This document shows, piece by piece, positions 55,467-63,522 of a stretch of DNA of 64,000 nt (its first letter is position 1; every line of letters begins with the position of its first letter). The stretch is from Ornithinicoccus hortensis (GTDB lineage: Bacteria; Actinomycetota; Actinomycetes; Actinomycetales; Dermatophilaceae): contig NZ_VFOP01000001.1 in the NCBI RefSeq assembly GCF_006716185.1, positions 3,100,001 through 3,164,000 on the forward strand, read 5' to 3'. The position numbers were made by a program, and so were the translations under genes. The notes beneath the pieces are model-generated. The model was not told where the DNA came from. It saw only the letters and a program-made list of their open reading frames with translations, and made no database searches.

Positions 55467-58400
55467 GGTTCGACAGCATCCGCAGCGATGCGTTCGGTCC
55501 CTTCAAAGGAGACGAACTCGAGCTCGGGCCCCGGTTCACCATCGTTCACGGCCTCAACGAGAGCGGAAAGTCAACCTGGGCCGCGGCCCTCTATGCCAGC
55601 CTTGCCGGGCGGCGGCGCTCCCGGGGTCGTGGGTCGAGGGACGAGGCACTGTTCCGCGCCCGCCACAAGCCCTGGAGCGGGACACGCTGGCAGGTGACGG
55701 CGCGGATCACGACCGAGGACGGCACACGCCTTGCTGTCCAGCAGGACCTGCAGCAGGGGACCACGCGCATCATCGACCTCGACAGTTCGCACCGCCTCAC
55801 GGCGAGCGAACTCGAGTCTCGCTTCGGCATCCCGCGCTCAGACGCGGAAGACATCGATGTCGGCCAACTCTTCGGACTGACCCGGGGGACCTTGCGCGCC
55901 ACGACCTTCGTCCCTCAGGCCGAGGTTCTGCGCGTTATCGACCAGGCCGACGAACTGCAGCAGTTCCTGCAGCGCGCGGCCTCCAACCAGACTATCGACG
56001 TCACCGCGTCTGAGGTGCTCGGCGAGCTGCGGCAGGCCTACTCGACCCGCGTGGGCAGCGCCAGCGTGGGAATGCGCCCTCTTCGAGCAACGAGCCAGGC
56101 ACTGTCTGAGGCGGACGAACGTGCGTATGCGTTGCGTGCCGCACGCGATGAGTTGCGCAAGGCTGCCGCCGAGGTCCGAATACAGGCGGACGAGGAGCGA
56201 CGGGCCAGGGCAGCGCTTGCCGACCTCGAGGCCATGGAGAACCACGCAGAGTTTGCCAGCCTGCAGGACCGGGTGAACCGCATCCGCGACTTCGATGCCC
56301 AGCTGTGGGAACTGCGTGATGCGCCCGAGCCTGCCGATGAGGAGGTGCGCGACCGTGCGCACACCGTGCGCACGGCATACCTCTCTCTGGGAGAGCCGCC
56401 CGCAGCCCCGCAGGGGCCAGGCGTGGCCGAACTCGAGCAGCAGCTGGCCGAGTTGCCCCAACCCCCGAGCGGAGACACAAGCCCCGAGCCACACGTGCGA
56501 GCCCTCTGGGAGGAGCTCCAGCAGTCGCTATCGGCGCTCTCCTCCGTCGCAGAGCCCAGCCCTCTCGTCGACGAGGATCACCTGCCGGATCTGGCCAGTG
56601 ACGAGTTGCGCGAGCTGGCCGAGCGCCTCCGGGCGCAGCCTCCGGAGTGGAGCGCCGCACTTGATGAGCAGGAAGCTCAGCTCCGCAGGGACTTCGAGAA
56701 CCAACAACGCCAGCACCAGGCGGCCATCGCTGACTGGGATCAGGCCGCCGCCGTCCGGGATGCCGCGACCGCGCAGTATGCCGAGGCGCGGGCAACCTAT
56801 GACGCGCAGCTTGCGAGTTACGAGACCGAGGCCCAGAAGCACCATGAGGCAGCTGCGGAGTGGGACAGAGTCCAGCAGGCGTTTTCCGAGAGTCGTGCCC
56901 GACGAAGCTCGGGCACCTGGCAGTTTGCGCTCGGCGCGCTGCTCGTCGTGGGAGGGGTGGTGGCACTGCTGCTGGAACCCGTCGTGGGCGCCGCTCTGCT
57001 CGTCACCGGACTGGCGCTTGTCGCCTGGGGCGCGATCAGTCGCCGTTCCCAGGGTTCACCGCCCGGTGTCGCCGCGACTGCCTCTGAACGGCCCAAGGCC
57101 CCCACCCCGCCGACACTCCCCCGCCCGCCCGAGATCGTTGAGCCGGGCCCACGTCCCAGCGAGCCGGCGCTGTCCCCCGTGGTGGACGACATCCGGAATC
57201 GGCGACAGCGCTGGAGCGCCCAGAGGGCGGAGTGGAGCTCGCAGCGAGAGAACCTCCTAGAGGACATGCGTTCCCGACAGTTGCCACCAGATCCCGATGA
57301 GTTGCAGGGCCTGGCTCGCCGGATCGACGAGCGAGAGGGGACGCGACGTGCGGCCGCCGAGCGCCAGGCAACGGCAGACGCCCTGCGCGCAAAGATCGAC
57401 GAGAAGTCGCGTCTCCTCCTCGCGACCCTAGGCGAGCGGGGCGAGGATGTGCAGCAGTCCTCGGGCCCTGAGGCTGCCGACCTCGCCTACCGGGCCTACG
57501 AGTCCGCGTGCGAGGAACGAGCCGGCGTCGCCCAGGCTGCGGCCAGGCGCGACGACCTCCAGCGGTCGCTCAGCTCGCGGCGCTCGGAGGATGCGACGTA
57601 TGCCGGGGAGATCGCCCGACGCGAGGGCGTCCGTCACGCCTTGCTGACGCTGGTGCGTGAACTGGGCAGTGAGGCGACTGACCCGGACCAGGCAGCTCAG
57701 TGGACTGAGCACTGGCTGGACGCCCAGCGTGAGGCGGAAGCATCGCGTGAGCGACGCGGCCGTCTGGCACTGTTGCGAGCGCAACTGCTCGATGGGGATG
57801 ACGTGGACCGGCTCACCGCCCGGTTGGAGGAGCTTGGCTCCTCCCTGGGCGAACCCCCGGAGCAGGACTTCCCGCCAGACATCGGGCTCGCCCTGGCCGA
57901 AGCTGGGCAGCTGGTTGAGGCGGCTTCGACGCGTCGGGCGAGCAGTGAAGGTCACCTCAACACCCTTCGCGCCAACGAGGGTGACCTCGCCGCTGCTCTG
58001 GACGAGGCCGCCCAACGGCGCCGCGACGCCGAAGCCGTGGAGGAGCTCCGCGACACTCTCAGCCTCGCGATCGAGCAACTAGAGGGTGCGCAGAGCGAGG
58101 CGCACCGCAGTCTGGCTCCGGCGCTCGAGTCGGCGATGCGATCTCGCATCCCGAATGTCACCGCCGGGCGCTACGTGGACGTGCGTGTGAAGCCTGAGGA
58201 CCTTGCCGTCGAGTTGCTCGAGCGCAACGGCTCGTGGCGACAGGCCTCCTATTTGTCTCAGGGGACGACCGAGCAGACCTATCTCCTCCTTCGCCTGGCG
58301 CTCGTGGAGCACCTCGACACTCAAGAGACCATGCCCCTCGTGCTCGACGATGTCACGGTCCAGTGCGACGCCGACCGGACCGTTGCGCTCCTGGAGTTGC

Positions 58401-58528
58401 TGGCCATCGTGGCCCGCGATCGCCAGGTCGTGCTCTTCTCGCAGGAAGCCGGGGTCCATGCCTGGGCCAGTCAGCGCCTCAGCGAGTCCGATGGCGACCG
58501 GCTCGTCTCGCTGCCCCAGGCTCACTGA
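55463..58528 (+). CDS. YhaN-like AAA ATPase (SbcC/SMC relative) with membrane segments
   Basis: A 1021-residue ABC-type ATPase. Walker A is GLNESGKST at 30-38. Long coiled-coil stretches run about 215-480 and 585-920. Two TM segments lie at about 486-504 and 507-524. The ABC signature is LSQGTTEQT at 931-939 and Walker B LVLDDV at 959-964. This architecture matches Bacillus YhaN, which pairs with YhaO. It likely acts on DNA ends at the membrane. The cognate phosphoesterase is degenerate here, so its output probably is not exonuclease cleavage by that partner. Confidence 0.87.
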   Translation: MRFDSIRSDAFGPFKGDELELGPRFTIVHGLNESGKSTWAAALYASLAGRRRSRGRGSRDEALFRARHKPWSGTRWQVTARITTEDGTRLAVQQDLQQGTTRIIDLDSSHRLTASELESRFGIPRSDAEDIDVGQLFGLTRGTLRATTFVPQAEVLRVIDQADELQQFLQRAASNQTIDVTASEVLGELRQAYSTRVGSASVGMRPLRATSQALSEADERAYALRAARDELRKAAAEVRIQADEERRARAALADLEAMENHAEFASLQDRVNRIRDFDAQLWELRDAPEPADEEVRDRAHTVRTAYLSLGEPPAAPQGPGVAELEQQLAELPQPPSGDTSPEPHVRALWEELQQSLSALSSVAEPSPLVDEDHLPDLASDELRELAERLRAQPPEWSAALDEQEAQLRRDFENQQRQHQAAIADWDQAAAVRDAATAQYAEARATYDAQLASYETEAQKHHEAAAEWDRVQQAFSESRARRSSGTWQFALGALLVVGGVVALLLEPVVGAALLVTGLALVAWGAISRRSQGSPPGVAATASERPKAPTPPTLPRPPEIVEPGPRPSEPALSPVVDDIRNRRQRWSAQRAEWSSQRENLLEDMRSRQLPPDPDELQGLARRIDEREGTRRAAAERQATADALRAKIDEKSRLLLATLGERGEDVQQSSGPEAADLAYRAYESACEERAGVAQAAARRDDLQRSLSSRRSEDATYAGEIARREGVRHALLTLVRELGSEATDPDQAAQWTEHWLDAQREAEASRERRGRLALLRAQLLDGDDVDRLTARLEELGSSLGEPPEQDFPPDIGLALAEAGQLVEAASTRRASSEGHLNTLRANEGDLAAALDEAAQRRRDAEAVEELRDTLSLAIEQLEGAQSEAHRSLAPALESAMRSRIPNVTAGRYVDVRVKPEDLAVELLERNGSWRQASYLSQGTTEQTYLLLRLALVEHLDTQETMPLVLDDVTVQCDADRTVALLELLAIVARDRQVVLFSQEAGVHAWASQRLSESDGDRLVSLPQAH

Positions 58529-58601
58529 GTCCCTGCCCAAGGAGCTCACTGGCGGTACGGTTCTGACCACACGGACCAACCGCCCCGCAAGGAGCATCCC
58601 C

Positions 58602-59249
58602 GTGGCCACGAGCAGTGACGCCGACGCCCTTGAGAAGGGCATCAAGGAGAAGCTGCCCCAGCCCTGGTCACGTTGGCCTGGAGGCTACCCGGGTGAGATT
58701 GAAATCGCCCTTCTGGACGCTGTGCGCTCCATCCGCGCCAGGTACCGAACACGAGACACGGGTGTCCGAGGGGCAACAGCACGCTACCGTGAGAGCGTCG
58801 GTGGCGGGCCGCTCGATGACCTCACCCGGCTGGCAGCCCACGACCCCGAGCATCTGGCAACGATCATCGGACGACAGGAGACATCCGGTCGCACCAAGGC
58901 AGAAGCGATCGTCGAGGCTGCATCTAACCTGTCAGCGGCGGGGGTCCGAGGTGCCGATGACCTCCAGCCTGAGAGCCACAAAGGCGCGTATACGCGTGTC
59001 CGCGGGCTGGGCAAGGTGACCTGGGAGTACTTCACGATGCTGCTTGGCAAGCCTGGCGTGAAGGCCGACACCTGGGTGACCAGGTGGGTCGCGGAGCAGA
59101 TTGGCCGGCCTGTCTCGTCCGACGAGGCCGGAGCCCTCGTTCGCGAGGTAGCCGGTCGCATGGCCGACGCACCCGATGCGTCTGGCCCGCTCCTGACCAG
59201 GCTAGATCACCAGATCTGGCTCACCGCTCGTGGCCGTCAGCGCGACTGA
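58602..59249 (+). CDS. HhH-GPD-like DNA glycosylase/endonuclease III-fold protein
   Basis: A 215-residue helical protein. The HhH motif is YTRVRGLGKVTWEYFTMLLGKPGVK, followed by ADTWVTRWVAE, where endonuclease III has VDTHV with the catalytic Asp. The lysine of GxGxKTA enzymes is not in its usual place, and no [4Fe-4S] cysteine cluster is seen. GTG 58602 follows AAGGAG by seven bases, 73 bases after the ATPase gene. It may recognise modified bases for the system (inference). Confidence 0.72.
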   Translation: MATSSDADALEKGIKEKLPQPWSRWPGGYPGEIEIALLDAVRSIRARYRTRDTGVRGATARYRESVGGGPLDDLTRLAAHDPEHLATIIGRQETSGRTKAEAIVEAASNLSAAGVRGADDLQPESHKGAYTRVRGLGKVTWEYFTMLLGKPGVKADTWVTRWVAEQIGRPVSSDEAGALVREVAGRMADAPDASGPLLTRLDHQIWLTARGRQRD

Positions 59250-60702
59250 GAGTCCGTATGGCGTGGCTGACGCGTGCGTGTCCTACGGCGCCACCGCCTG
59301 CACGGACAACGTTCTGCGCTTCGGCGGGTCCTTCCCGTGGGAGACGAGCGACCTGGACTTCACCTCGATGGGGTCGGCCGACTCCTGGCAGGTCAGCCCG
59401 GCGCTGACCACCGTCCAGCAGGCCACCGCGGAGATCGGTGACCCTGGCAAGGTCGTGCTCAACGTCTACTTCCGCCAGCCGTTCGTGCTGGATGAGGAGA
59501 GCGGGCTGCGCGATTCCGGTGCGATCGTTGCCGACTTCGGCACCAGTGACACCGCCCTGCTGGACGTCCTGTCCGGTGAGGTGTCCCCGCAGGGTCGTAT
59601 GCCGTTCGCCCTCGCCGGGACGCGTGAGGCCATCGAGCAGCAGGCCAGTGACCTGCCCGGCTATGACGAGACCGACGACGGTGCGCTCTTCCCGTTCGGC
59701 TTCGGCCTGACCTATGACCAGGACGAGACCGCCCAGGTGCAGCGGATCTACGGGCGGAGCGGTATGCCACGGCAGCTGAGATCGCGGCGGAGTTCCCTGA
59801 CGGTGTGGACACCGTCTATGTCGCTAACGGCACCGAGGCCGCTGAGGGTGCTGACGCCCTGGCCGCGGGTGCTGCTGGCGCCAAGGGCGCGTTGGAGTTC
59901 ATCCCCGATGTCACCCCTGAGGGTGACCCGGCACCGATCCTGTTGGTCAAGGCCGACGCGATCCCCTCGACCACGGCGGCCGCCCTCGCGGCGCTGGCAC
60001 CGTCCGAGATCATCGTGATCGGTGGCACCAACTCGGTCTCGACCGGGGTCGAGGACACCCTGGGTGAGTCCGCGGACGTGCGTCGCATCGCCGGCGCGAA
60101 CCGGTATGAGACCGCGGCCCTGATCGCCGCCGAGTACGGCGAGGTCGACACGATCTACGTGGCGACCGGGCAGGGTGACATCAGCGGGGGCCTGGCCCTG
60201 GCTGACGCCCTGACCGCGGCCTCCGTGGCCGGGTCGCAGACCTCCCCGGTCGTGCTGACCAAGACCGACACCCTGCCCTCGGCGACGGCAGCGGTGATCA
60301 CCGAGCTGGCCCCGGCCAACATCGTTCTGGTCGGTGGCACCGGCGCGGTCAGCGACGCCGTCCTGGCGCAGCTGAACGCGTTGGCCCCGACCGTCCGGGT
60401 CGCCGGCACCGACCGGTATGAGACGGCCGTCGCGCTGACGGCCGACTACGCAACAGATGGTGACATCCTCTACATCGCCTCGGGGACCAGCTTCCCCGAC
60501 GCGCTGGCCGGGTCCTCCCCTGACCGGTTCCCAGGACGCGCCGCTGCTGCTGTCCAAGGCAGACCACCTCCCGTCCGCGACCGCGGCCGAGATCCTGCGT
60601 CTGTCCCCCCAGGGCATCACCATCTTCGGAGGCACCAGCGCTGTCGATGCCGACGTCGAGGCCGCCCTGCAAGAACTGCTGGACATCACCTCCACCGACT
60701 AA
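59250..60702 (+). pseudogene. 5'-truncated, twice-frameshifted GH3 glycosidase with cell-wall-binding repeats
   Basis: The first frame carries the C-terminal GH3 domain: GAIVADFGTSDTALLDVLSGE, then GRMPFALAGTREA, then FPFGFGLTY. At 59752-59754 a GGG should be GGGG; the next frame holds type-2 cell-wall-binding repeats (ERYATAAEIA, then VRRIAGANRYETAALIA, then VRVAGTDRYETAVALTA). Near 60513-60520 the frame shifts again to SQDAPLLLSKADHLPSA and the natural stop. The catalytic N-terminal barrel is missing; coding homology starts just after the HhH gene. Confidence 0.82.
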
Positions 60703-60756
60703 CCCGGTGAGGTAGGCCCGGCCGGGCACCACCCGGCCGGGCACCACAGCACCACA

Positions 60757-60804
60757 ACACCAGGCGGCCCCACCGACACACCGTCGGTGGGGGCCGCCTG
60801 GTGT
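60757..60804 (+). terminator. intrinsic terminator after the cell-wall-binding pseudogene
   Basis: ACACCAGGCGGCCCC..ACCGAC pairs with GTCGGTGGGGGCCGCCTGGTGT around a 5-base loop, 21 bp with one bulged base. It is 55 bases downstream of the stop. The remaining spacer up to 60931 shows nothing else. Confidence 0.8.
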
Positions 60805-60931
60805 GCGCATCTCCTCCACTCCGTCCCGCAGTGGCGCCGGGCAAGTCAAAGCACGAGTCAGACAAGAAGACGAGGTCGGGCGCGAAGACCTCCGGCATCA
60901 GCAGTGCCAACTGGCTAATGCGTCGACTGGT

Positions 60932-61465
60932 TCAGCCCGAGGCGGTCTCCGACAGACCGAACAGCCGCTCGCGTTCCGCCGCCACCACTAGTCGCGCTAG
61001 TTCGGCATCCGTGACGTCGACGGCATCTGGCGCATGCTTGGCAATCACACTTTCTCTGGCGAACTTTTCGAAGAGCTGCTTCTTCTCAACGAGGATGTCG
61101 CGGATGCGTTCGTCGACACTATTTTCAGTTAGCAGTCGATGCACTTGGACATTGCGAGTTTGTCCCATTCGATGCGCTCGAGCAATAGCCTGCGCCTCCA
61201 TCGTCGGCTTGAGCTGCGGCTCGCAAATGACCACGACTGACGCAGACTGGATATTCAAGCCCACTCCGCCTGCGGTGACCTGAGCGACCAAAACAGCCCC
61301 GTGGCCTGCGGCCGAGAACCGGTCGATCAGCATCTGGCGTTCCTTCGCCGGCACTGACCCGGTTAGCGGCCCGAACACTTGGCCAGGCAAGAGTACAGCA
61401 ACTTGACTGACAACTTCGCGGAAGTACGAGAATACGATCGGCCACGTCCACCGCCATCGCGGCAT
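60932..61465 (-). pseudogene. C-terminal fragment of a second SNF2-family helicase
   Basis: The frame contains PIVFSYFREVVSQVA, LLPGQVFGPLTGSVPAKERQ, the motif V region VTAGGVGLNIQSASVVVI and motif VI ARAHRMGQTRNVQVHRLL, ending in a normal stop. The ATPase half is absent: an in-frame stop lies at 61481-61483. A neighbouring frame from ATG 61553 (MAYDAVAESLRLIETREIPLVKR) shows no helicase similarity I can see. A remnant, unrelated in detail to the intact SNF2 at 51640. Confidence 0.8.
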
Positions 61466-61553
61466 GTCGCCGGCGTCGACTCAGTCGCTTCACCAGCGGG
61501 ATCTCTCGGGTCTCGATGAGCCGGAGGCTCTCGGCGACGGCATCGTATGCCAT

Positions 61554-61759
61554 GGGCTCAACCTACCCAGCGACGTGCGGTTATCGTGCTCCAGGGGCGC
61601 GCGACGGGACGGTCCGCTCGGTCTCCGAAGTCTCCGGGACGGTCGGCGTGGACTCCGTGTCGGCGCCGAGCGTACGAGTTGTTGCCGTCAGGAGCCAGAT
61701 TTCCGGCAACAGCGCGTCCACTCGGCGCAGTGCCGAGCCGCGGGGCGGCAAGCCGCTGC
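61554..61759. other. intergenic stretch with no supported feature
   Basis: This 206-base stretch separates the helicase remnant from the nucleoside hydrolase stop. Overlapping short frames on both strands are Arg/Ser-rich and look like shadows. No hairpin, tRNA or repeat is evident. Confidence 0.5.
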
Positions 61760-62731
61760 TCAGCCCTCGCCTCCACCACCGGAGAGCCGGCCGATGGCCC
61801 GGGTGACCAACTCCCAGAACCGGGCGTGGTCCAGTTTGGTCGCCACCCTGTGCCGGCAGTCGCCCGGCGCCGGCCGCCGGAAGTCGGCCACGGTCATCCC
61901 GGTCGTGTGTTCGCCGCGCAGTTCGACCGCCAGCGGCGCGGGCCGGGTGGCGACGACGTCCGGATCGATCAGGTAGGCCACGGCGCAGGCGTCGTGCACC
62001 GGTGGATCGGGGAAGCCCTGGTGCTCGCGGTAGGTCTGGCGGAAGAAGGCCATCAGCCCAACGAAGAACCGGCTCAGGTCGGTGTCCAGTGCCGCGATGC
62101 GGTCCTCGACCTCGGCCGTCGCGAGTGCCTGGTGGGTCAGGTCGAGCCCCACCATGGTCAGCGGCCACGCCTCGTCCACGACGATGGCCGCGGCCTCCGG
62201 GTCGACCCAGATGTTGAACTCTGCGACAGCGGTCCAGTTGCCCTCGTGGTAGCCGCCGCCCATGATGACGACCTCCCGGACGCGCTCGACGATCCGCGGC
62301 TCGAGCCGGGCGGCGAGCGCCAGGTTGGTCAGCGGCCCGGTCGCCACCAGGGTGACGGTCCCGGGCTCGGCAGCCAGCACCGTGTCGATGATGAACTGGA
62401 CCCCGTGTCCCGGCGCAACGGGGACCGTGGGCTCGGGCAGGTCGACACCGTCCAGGCCGGACTCGCCGTGGATGTCCTCCGCCACCTCGACGGCACGCAG
62501 CAACGGACGGCTCGCACCTGCGTGGACCGGCACGTCCTCCCGACCACACATGACCAGCACGCTCTGGGCATTGCGGGTGACCTTGTCCACGGTCTGGTTG
62601 CCGCCCACGGTGGTGATCCCGAGCAGCTCGATCGCGGGGTCGCCGAGGGCGAGGATGATGGCGACGGCGTCGTCGTGCCCCGGGTCGCAGTCCAGCACGA
62701 TCCGGCGTGGTCCCTCGACGGCTCCGGTCAC
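61760..62731 (-). CDS. inosine-uridine preferring nucleoside hydrolase
   Basis: A 323-residue calcium-dependent N-ribohydrolase for nucleoside salvage. RIVLDCDPGHDDAVAIILAL is the DxDxxxDD metal motif. LVATGPLTNLALAARLEP, VVIMGGGYHEGN and FNIWVDPEAA follow, and the substrate His is in VHDACAVAYL. Start GTG 62731. It is monocistronic; the 82-base divergent spacer 62732-62813 shows no operator. Confidence 0.93.
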   Translation of the reverse strand: MTGAVEGPRRIVLDCDPGHDDAVAIILALGDPAIELLGITTVGGNQTVDKVTRNAQSVLVMCGREDVPVHAGASRPLLRAVEVAEDIHGESGLDGVDLPEPTVPVAPGHGVQFIIDTVLAAEPGTVTLVATGPLTNLALAARLEPRIVERVREVVIMGGGYHEGNWTAVAEFNIWVDPEAAAIVVDEAWPLTMVGLDLTHQALATAEVEDRIAALDTDLSRFFVGLMAFFRQTYREHQGFPDPPVHDACAVAYLIDPDVVATRPAPLAVELRGEHTTGMTVADFRRPAPGDCRHRVATKLDHARFWELVTRAIGRLSGGGGEG

Positions 62732-62813
62732 CCTGATCCCGTTTCCATGCCAGCAACTCTCTCAGCTGCCGGCGTGTAGTGTCATGAGGCGGTAGGGCAC
62801 GCGAGGAGGGGAC

Positions 62814-63421
62814 ATGTGGTCATCGATGCCACGGTGCGCCGTCGTGGTCGGCTGCTTCGGCCTGCTCACCGTCGCCGCATGCTCCGCTGAGGCGACCAGG
62901 TCGGCTGACGACACCCCAGGTGCGTCAGTCACCCGTTCCGAGGCGCCGATCGCCTCCACGCAGGATGACGCCGCCCGCACGACGAGCCGCACCGAACCCC
63001 CGGCGAGCCTCCCCACCGGGTCGCCCGGCGATCAGCAGCAAGCCGCGGAACAGGCCGCGATGACCTACCTCCAGCGACTGGACGACTTCCGGCGAGGACA
63101 CACCGACCTCGATGCCGTGCGGGGGCTCACGACCTCCTTCGGCATGGAGCGATCGCTGCTGGAGGACACGTACGCCGACTCGTCGCACGAGGTCGTGGCG
63201 AGACCACTCACGAGTTGTTGTCGTCCGAACAGGTCGACAACGAAGAGTTCGCGGTGCTCATCTGCACCGACGTCTCCGAGGTCGACGTGCTGGACGAGAG
63301 CGGCAAGTCAGTAGTGCGCCCCGACCGGATGCCACGCCTGGAGGAGACCGTCACCGTTGTGTGGCACAGGGGCGGGTGGCTGGTCCACGAGACGAGCACA
63401 CTCGGCGACCACGCCTGCTGA
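62814..63421 (+). pseudogene. frameshifted hypothetical lipoprotein
   Basis: The frame from ATG 62814 encodes a lipobox VAAC (Cys 23), a Ser/Thr/Pro linker and a helical start QQAAEQAAMTYLQRLDDFRRG. Near 63197-63203 one base is missing (GTGGCGAG; expected GTGGCGGAG). The continuation ETTHELLSSEQVDNEEFAVLIC...VWHRGGWLVHE lies in another frame and ends at 63421. Joined, it would be about 202 residues with an NTF2-like end. A real mutation or a sequencing error. Confidence 0.7.
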
Positions 63422-63522
63422 CCGCCAGGTCCCACCATCCACGCGGGACCTTGCCGGCATACGGCGGAGCGGAAGGTGCGCCGGTAACGCGAGGCACCCG
63501 TTGCGCTGGTGCTGAGGCAGGA

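Noticed and set aside
48514-59249. Complete DISARM, Zorya or Mokosh system
   Set aside because: DrmA/B/C and a methyltransferase, ZorA/B, and a PLD nuclease are all absent; only individual helicase families match.
46355-61465. Insertion sequence or transposon responsible for the accessory region
   Set aside because: No transposase reading frame, terminal inverted repeats or target duplications could be identified.
61516-61806. 96-codon plus-strand frame
   Set aside because: Overlaps the nucleoside hydrolase end and the remnant region; no similarity, no RBS and low-complexity Arg/Ser content.
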